A stretch of 5,248 nt of DNA from an uncultured Ruminococcus sp. (GTDB lineage Bacteria > Bacillota > Clostridia > Oscillospirales > Acutalibacteraceae). The stretch is from positions 1 to 5,248 of the forward strand of contig CALBHM010000251.1 in assembly GCA_937892835.1 (NCBI GenBank). Direction: 5' to 3'. Both the position numbers and the translations under genes were made by a program. Below the pieces are notes generated by a model, which was not told where the DNA came from, did not search any database, and worked only from the letters and a program-made list of their open reading frames with translations. This document shows, piece after piece, positions 1 to 4,700 of the stretch. Within the stretch, counting starts at the first letter, position 1. Each line of letters opens with the position of its first letter.

Positions 1-220
1 ACTTCTTTGTTCCGCTGCCTACGACCTTATATATTATCGAAAGCTTTCCGTCCCTGCAGTCGCAAACCGAAATCGGGCGGCGCAGGAAAAATCCGTCAAG
101 CTTTATATTTACAAACTGACCAGGCTTTGTTATCGCCGATGTATCACCCTCAAGCGACATAAAGTAAGTTTTTTCGGCAATCTTTTTGTTGCCTATTATT
201 TTCATCATTACCTGATTCAT
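1..220 (-). CDS. pyrK: Dihydroorotate dehydrogenase B, electron-transfer subunit (PyrK), N-terminal part
   Basis: This is the first 73 residues of PyrK; the gene runs off the left edge. In class 1B dihydroorotate dehydrogenase, PyrK carries FAD and a [2Fe-2S] cluster and passes electrons from the FMN-containing PyrD to NAD+ in the cytoplasm. The visible part is the start of a ferredoxin-reductase-like FAD-binding beta-barrel. It has PGQFVNI at residues 33-39, the flavin-binding RRPISV at 47-52, and IIYKVVGSGTK at 62-72, all in the expected order and spacing. The NAD and iron-sulfur parts lie outside the window. The start ATG (218-220) overlaps the pyrC stop as ATGA and has a GGGAGGA Shine-Dalgarno at 227-233 inside the pyrC end. 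Translation is therefore probably coupled to pyrC, and transcription comes from the pyrC promoter. The next gene is presumably pyrD, but it cannot be seen. Confidence 0.94.
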   Translation of the reverse strand, partial: MNQVMMKIIGNKKIAEKTYFMSLEGDTSAITKPGQFVNIKLDGFFLRRPISVCDCRDGKLSIIYKVVGSGTKK

Positions 221-1485
221 TCTTCGTCCTCCCAAACAATTTCGCCGTTGCAAACCGTTTCCTTGCATTTGCCGCAAGTCGTCATTCCTTCAAACGGCGT
301 GCTTCTTCCCATGGAAGCAAAATTCTCGGGATTGACCGTTTCCTTTTCGTTGAGGTCATAGACCGTGAAGTTGGCCGGCTCTTTGATTTCAAATCCCGTT
401 TTAATTCCGAAACGCTCGGCGGGATTCACACTCATCAGCGTAACAAGCTTATGCAGACTGATAATTCCGCCCTTGACAAGTCTTGTATAGAGAATCGGGA
501 AAGCCGTTTCAAGTCCAACGATTCCCATTGCACTGTCTTTGAGACCCTTTGATTTTTCCTCGGCTGAGTGCGGCGCATGGTCGGTGGCAATCATGTCAAT
601 CGTTCCGTCGCAAATGCCCTCGATTAGTGCATCTCTGTCCTCTGCGCTTCTGAGCGGCGGATTCATCTTAAATCTGCCGTCCTCCTTGAGGTCTGCATCG
701 GTCAGGACAAGGTAATGCGGAGCGGTTTCGCAGGTCACGTCCACACCCCTGTGCTTTGCTTTTCGGATAAGATCGACGCTTTCTTTCGTCGAGATGTGAC
801 AGACGTGATATTTGCAGCCCGTTTCCTCGGCAAGTCTGAGGTCCCGCTCAATCTGCTTCCACTCGCTCTCGGAGCTGATACCCTTATGGCCGTGAGCCTT
901 GGCATATGCTCCCTTGTGAATATATCCGCCGTTCAAAAGGCTGTTGTCCTCGCAATGAGCGACGATGATTTTATCAAGCTTCTTCGCTTCAAGCATTGCT
1001 TGGCGCATCATTTCTTCAGTCTGGATTCCGCTGCCGTCATCGGAAAAAGCAACCACCTTATCGGCAAGTGACTGCATATCGGAAAGCTCTGTACCTTTTC
1101 TGTCGACAGTGATCGAGCCGTAGGGCAGAACATTGATTGAAGCGTCCTTTTCGATTATATCAAGCTGCTCATTAAGATGCTCAACGCTGTCGGGAACGGG
1201 ATTGAGGTTCGGCATTGTGCAAACCGTTGTATATCCGCTTCGGGCGGCGGCAAGTGTGCCGGTTTTAATAGTCTCCTTATAAGAAAAACCCGGCTCTCGA
1301 AGATGAACATGAACATCTACGAAACCGGGAAAAATATGCTTATTTGTAAGATCATAGGACTTGGTATACTCTGCGCAAAGCTTACAGCAAACACAAAGAA
1401 CACGGCCTTCGGAAACAAATATATCCTGCTTTTGAAATCCCGAATCCGTATAAACCAATGCGTTTTTCAAGATGTATTCTGTCAT
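217..1485 (-). CDS. pyrC: Dihydroorotase (class I, PyrC)
   Basis: PyrC reversibly cyclises N-carbamoyl-L-aspartate to L-dihydroorotate, step 3 of UMP synthesis, in the cytoplasm. The 422-residue length fits class I enzymes of the amidohydrolase superfamily. Metal ligands are visible in order: DVHVHLREPG at 57-66 (H59, H61, and substrate-binding R63), FSDDG at 147-151, VAHCED with H177, HVCH with H230, and ATDHAPH with catalytic D302. MNPPLR at 274-279 is also typical. Asp149/150 stands where other amidohydrolases have a carbamylated lysine; this is known for Bacillus- and Aquifex-type enzymes and is not a defect. The ATG at 1485 was chosen because AGGAGG lies 5 bases upstream. An in-frame TTG at 1509 would add eight residues (MLLVQEAL) that encode the Shine-Dalgarno itself. 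The gene is first in its operon, controlled by the attenuator upstream, and overlaps pyrK by 4 bases. Oddly, cysteine clusters occur at residues 31-37 and 404-412 in the two halves of the beta-sandwich subdomain. Confidence 0.97.
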   Translation of the reverse strand: MTEYILKNALVYTDSGFQKQDIFVSEGRVLCVCCKLCAEYTKSYDLTNKHIFPGFVDVHVHLREPGFSYKETIKTGTLAAARSGYTTVCTMPNLNPVPDSVEHLNEQLDIIEKDASINVLPYGSITVDRKGTELSDMQSLADKVVAFSDDGSGIQTEEMMRQAMLEAKKLDKIIVAHCEDNSLLNGGYIHKGAYAKAHGHKGISSESEWKQIERDLRLAEETGCKYHVCHISTKESVDLIRKAKHRGVDVTCETAPHYLVLTDADLKEDGRFKMNPPLRSAEDRDALIEGICDGTIDMIATDHAPHSAEEKSKGLKDSAMGIVGLETAFPILYTRLVKGGIISLHKLVTLMSVNPAERFGIKTGFEIKEPANFTVYDLNEKETVNPENFASMGRSTPFEGMTTCGKCKETVCNGEIVWEDEE

Positions 1486-1583
1486 GAGAGCCTCCTGAAC
1501 GAGCAACAAAAAAGAACCCTGTCTATGACAAGGTTCGCTGATTCAGACACACAAAAATACAGGGCTCCTGCCCTATCGTCCAT
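1482..1583 (-). CDS. Possible 33-residue leader peptide ORF spanning the pyrC attenuator
   Basis: An open frame starts at ATG 1583 with MDDRAGALYF and ends in FCCSFRRLS. Its TGA overlaps the pyrC ATG in an ATGA junction. It reads through the small hairpin, the terminator hairpin and U-tract (codons for VLFCC), and the pyrC Shine-Dalgarno (Arg-Arg codons AGG AGG). The only candidate ribosome binding site is AAGG nine bases upstream. That AAGG belongs to the 9-base segment shared by the PyrR hairpin and the antiterminator, so its access would change with the RNA fold. I do not recognise the peptide. Translation would keep ribosomes on the leader and could melt the terminator. A chance open frame of this length is quite likely, so expression is unproven; the exact start/stop overlap is the main reason to list it. 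Confidence 0.3.
   Translation of the reverse strand: MDDRAGALYFCVSESANLVIDRVLFCCSFRRLS
1491..1496 (-). promoter_or_regulatory. Shine-Dalgarno of pyrC
   Basis: A perfect AGGAGG sits 5 bases before the ATG at 1485. It decides the pyrC start in favour of this ATG over the upstream TTG at 1509, which overlaps the terminator U-tract and has no ribosome binding site. The site lies just downstream of the attenuator terminator and is not part of that hairpin, so control of pyrC is expected at the level of transcription rather than by hiding the ribosome binding site. Confidence 0.9.
1505..1536 (-). terminator. Attenuator terminator upstream of pyrC
   Basis: The minus strand reads GAACCTTGTC, loop ATA, GACAGGGTTC, giving a 10-bp stem (1514-1536, one U-G pair) followed directly by six Ts (1508-1513), then GTTG. 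This is a textbook intrinsic terminator placed between promoter and gene, 9 bases before the pyrC Shine-Dalgarno. Bases 1527-1535 of its 5' arm are perfectly complementary to 1591-1599 in the PyrR-binding hairpin. The terminator can therefore form only when that upstream segment is held elsewhere, as in PyrR attenuation. Confidence 0.9.
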
Positions 1584-1599
1584 TATTCAAAACCTTGTC
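1527..1599 (-). promoter_or_regulatory. Antiterminator of the pyrC leader
   Basis: GACAAGGTT (1591-1599), the 3' arm of the PyrR hairpin, pairs over nine bases without mismatch with AACCTTGTC (1527-1535), the 5' arm of the terminator. The helix can continue as TTGA with TCAG after a two-base bulge. The stem encloses about 55 bases that include a smaller hairpin at 1559-1576. When pyrimidines are scarce this long-range stem would form, block the terminator and let transcription reach pyrC and pyrK. Confidence 0.83.
1559..1576 (-). promoter_or_regulatory. Small stem-loop inside the antiterminator loop, possible pause hairpin
   Basis: ATAGGGC, loop AGGA, GCCCTGT form a 7-bp stem with a GC-rich top, followed by ATTTTTGTG. 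It lies after the PyrR hairpin and before the terminator, inside the loop closed by the antiterminator. A stem of this size with a short U-run could pause RNA polymerase and give PyrR time to bind. It is short for a full terminator. The fold is plain in the sequence; the pausing role is inference. Confidence 0.5.
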
Positions 1600-1626
1600 G
1601 ACATCTCTGTATCGCTCTTAAAGATT
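1591..1626 (-). promoter_or_regulatory. PyrR-binding hairpin (anti-antiterminator) of the pyrC leader
   Basis: The minus strand folds into a lower stem AATCTT/AAGGTT (6 bp), an asymmetric internal loop that is purine-rich on the 5' side, an upper stem CGATA/TGTCG (5 bp), and a terminal hexaloop CAGAGA (1604-1609). The hexaloop matches the CNGNGA loop of known PyrR sites. The upper stem keeps the pairing pattern of the consensus ARUC/GGYU, including the U-G pair, but with compensated bases (GAUA/UGUC). In the known mechanism PyrR with UMP or UTP stabilises this hairpin, which keeps bases 1591-1599 from pairing with the terminator arm and so lets the terminator form. The placement between promoter and pyrC, plus the exact complementarity to the terminator, makes the assignment strong, although pyrR is not in the window. 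Confidence 0.85.
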
Positions 1627-1637
1627 TCTTTTGATGT

Positions 1638-1666
1638 ATAATACCACAATCGACCGATAAAGTCAA
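1638..1666 (-). promoter_or_regulatory. Sigma-A promoter of the pyrC-pyrK operon
   Basis: On the minus strand a -35 box TTGACT (1661-1666) and a -10 box TATTAT (1638-1643) are separated by exactly 17 bases. The spacer ends in TGG, giving an extended -10 (TGnTATTAT). Transcription should start near 1630-1633, just before the PyrR hairpin, giving a leader of about 145 bases before pyrC. The region above the -35 box is AT-rich because it is the U-tract of the preceding terminator, and it might also act as an UP element. Confidence 0.88.
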
Positions 1667-1673
1667 CACCTTT

Positions 1674-1727
1674 TGATAAAATAATAAAGAACACGGCGGA
1701 AACCGATCTGAACCGATTTCCGCCGTG
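1674..1727 (-). terminator. Intrinsic terminator of the repeat/dockerin gene
   Basis: CACGGCGGAAA and TTTCCGCCGTG (1717-1727 and 1692-1702) form a perfect 11-bp stem with a 14-base loop. On the minus strand it is followed by a T-rich run, TTCTTTATTATTTTATC. It lies 30 bases after the stop codon of the large gene and ends only a few bases before the pyrC -35 box, so it separates two same-direction transcription units. The plus-strand flank (ATTTAATTTACATC) has no clean T-run, so it is unlikely to act in the other direction. Confidence 0.88.
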
Positions 1728-1757
1728 ATTTAATTTACATCAAGCTTTGTAATATGA

Positions 1758-4700
1758 TTAGCTTGCCTTACCTGTCTGCTGGTTGATAGCAGCGGTCTTA
1801 TTGATAACATTGTTAAGCAATGTATTATCAACAACGTTTACATATCTGTCGCCGTTGAGGTTTGCAGCGAGCTTCTGTACCGCGGTAAGCGTAATAGCTT
1901 TCTTCAATGAGCTTGAAAGAAGTGTTGAGTCAAGCATTGTAATTGCACCGTCTCCGTTGAGGTCACCGTAGATGAGAATTACATACTCGCCTATCGTTGA
2001 ACCGTCTATCGTTGACTTAACAGTTACAGTTGAGCCTGTTCCTACGCTTCTGCCCATTGCCTTCTTGATCGTTACGGTTACGTTCTCCATGATAAAGTAT
2101 CCGCTCTTGAGCGCTGCATCAGAAAGGCCGGTTCTGAGACCTACGATATAGGTTACTCCGCCGGATGTCTTATACTTTGCACCGTTTGTAAGCTCAAACT
2201 TAGCAACCTTTGTATCCTTGAGGATAAGCATATCAACATAGCTCTGGAGAGTTGACTGCATCTCGTCTACCTTATCCTGCTCTGTGATGTTGTAGCTTCT
2301 GTGAGACGGGATATATGAAAGAATATAGTCGAGGATGTAGATGTTATAGATTTCATCGTAGTTTGAGTAGAGCGATGAATCAAGAGCCTCAACCTCTGCA
2401 ATGAGTGCGTCAAGCTTTGTGTAGTCAGCCGGCTTATAAGTGAACTTAAAATTGTTTACGCTGTTTACATAACCGTCAACAGTGCTCTGCTTGTCGATTG
2501 TAAGTGTACGATCAAAGCCGTTAACAAGAGTATTGAAACCTGCAACAGAATCATCTGTGTAAAGGTTCTTTGCAATCTCCGTATTCTTTGCTTCGATAGC
2601 TGCATCGAGTGCGGTATAATCAGCATTCTTGTACTCAAATACAAAATCATTGATAGCCTTTGCATAGCCGTCAACAGTTGCCTGATCCTCTATTGAGAGA
2701 TTCCAGTTGATTGAAGCAATAAGCTGGTCATAAGCTGTGAGCGAAGCTTCCTTATAAAGTCCTGATTTATAAAGCTCATCCTTAGCTTCTTTTGCTGTTC
2801 TGACTGCCGAATAATCAGCGTCCTTAAGCTTGAGAGCCTTGATTGCTGCATCGAGAGCCGAAACAAGAGCTTCAAACTCTGTCTGGTTTCTGATGGAGTT
2901 CTTTGTAAGCTTGAAGCTGTCTGCCGCTGCAAGGGCGTCGGTATAAAGCTTCACGGAAGCATCTGTGTAGTTTTCGATCTTCTCGGGAACGCCTTCAAGA
3001 GCCTTATTGTAGCTTGTGAGATCAAGCGGCTTATCCGTCAAGTGGGAAACCGCATCATCAATTTCGGTTGCATATCCGTCAACTGTTGCCTGCTTAGCCT
3101 TCGGGAGACCTTCAACAACATTTGCGATTGCAGCCTTAACAGCGTTAATGCTTTCGTCTGTGTAGTTGGTATCCTTGATAGCTTCCTCAGCCTTTGCCTT
3201 AGCTTCCTTTACCTTCGTGTAGTCAGCAAGGTCAAGCTCAAGAGCCTCTCTTGCAGCCTTGATGGCATCCGCATAAGCGTCAACCTCTGCCTGACGGTTG
3301 ATATCAAGATTATAGTTTACACCTGCAATAACATTTTTGAGATTATCAACAGAGGCCTGGGTGTAAGGCGTGAGGTCTGTCGGAATAAGAGCGATCTCAG
3401 CCTGAACCCTTGTGTAATCTGCACTCTTATATTTAAGACCTGCGATTGCATCCTCAATATCCTTTGCGTATCCGTCTACGGTGTTCTGCTGATCTGTTGA
3501 GAGTGATCTGTCAACAGCAAGCTTAGCGGCAAGAACCTCGGCAGCTGACTCGTCGGTATAAACGCCATTCTCGAAGTCTGCCGGTATCTTTGCCAATGCT
3601 GCATCAACTGCCGTATAGTCAGCGGCGTTCGGTGTGAGCTTCAGAAGAGCATTGTTGATTGCAGTTGCATATCCGTCAACAGTTGACTGATATCTGATAT
3701 CGAGACCCTTCTGATAATTTGTTGTCGCAAGGAGAGCATCATATGACTCCTTGGTGTAATATGAATATCCGTTATGAGCTGTAGCGAAAGCAGCCTGGAT
3801 TTTCTTAGCTTCATCAACATTCTTCATTGCAGCATCAACAGCACTGTAGTCTGCCGGCTTATACTGAAGATTGTTCATAGCTTCGCGAATTGCAACTACA
3901 TAACCGTCAACCGTTGCCTGCTGGCTTACCGGGAGATTCCAGTTAACCGAATTAACTGTATTGGCTACATTAAGGACAGATGCATCTGTATAAAGTGACT
4001 TATCCATAGCATTCCACTCGGTAATGATTGCTCTGACCGCCGTGTAGTCTGCACCGATTTCTTTAAGAGCCTTTATGGCTGCATTGATGGCATCTGCAAA
4101 GCCGTCAATTCTATCCTGCTCTTTAGCTGTAAGGTTATAAACGACACCATTGATAGCGTCCTGAAGGTTCTGCCATGAATCAGCTGTATATTTGCTTTCG
4201 TCAAGCTCATTTGTAGCGTCAATAGCGGCATCTACCTTTGAATAATCACCGTCTGCAGGAACAAGAGCCTTCTGTGCGTTAACAAGCGCATCCTTGAGGT
4301 TATTGATTGTCTCCTGCTGCTTAATGTTATAAACCGGATCAGCTTCTGCTGCTTCCTGTGCAGCATTGAGAGCCTCGATAAACGGTGCCCAAGATTCCGG
4401 AGTATACCAGCTTTCCTGCTCGGCGTTTGCTGACTCTATTGCTTCCTCAAGAGCGGTAAGATCAGCATCCTTGTATTTAAGGTTATTGAGTGCTCTTTCA
4501 AGATTAGTTGCCATATCGTCAACGTCTTCCTGCTGCTTCCAGTTCTTATCCCACTCGATCGCGTTATAAGATGCCTGTACTGCTCTCCATGAAAGATCAG
4601 TGTAATATTCCTTCTCAAGAAGAACCTCATTGTATCGTTTAACCAGCTCGTTGACTGCAGTATAGTTCGCCGGAGCAAGGACAAGATTGTTAATTGCATT

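Noticed and set aside
1037..1041. Missing carbamylated lysine in PyrC
   Set aside because: Asp in this place (FSDDG) is a known feature of Bacillus/Aquifex-type class I dihydroorotases, so it is not a defect or novelty.
1486..1509. Longer pyrC starting at TTG 1509
   Set aside because: The extra eight residues encode the Shine-Dalgarno, the TTG abuts the attenuator U-tract and has no ribosome binding site, and the ATG at 1485 has AGGAGG at ideal spacing.
715..1641. Plus-strand frames inside pyrC and its leader (118 and 154 codons)
   Set aside because: They lie antisense to a fully conserved enzyme gene, and the second also runs over the attenuator. They show no recognisable family and no ribosome binding site.
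1692..1740. Bidirectional terminator
   Set aside because: No plus-strand gene ends here, and the plus-strand side lacks a clean T-run after the stem.
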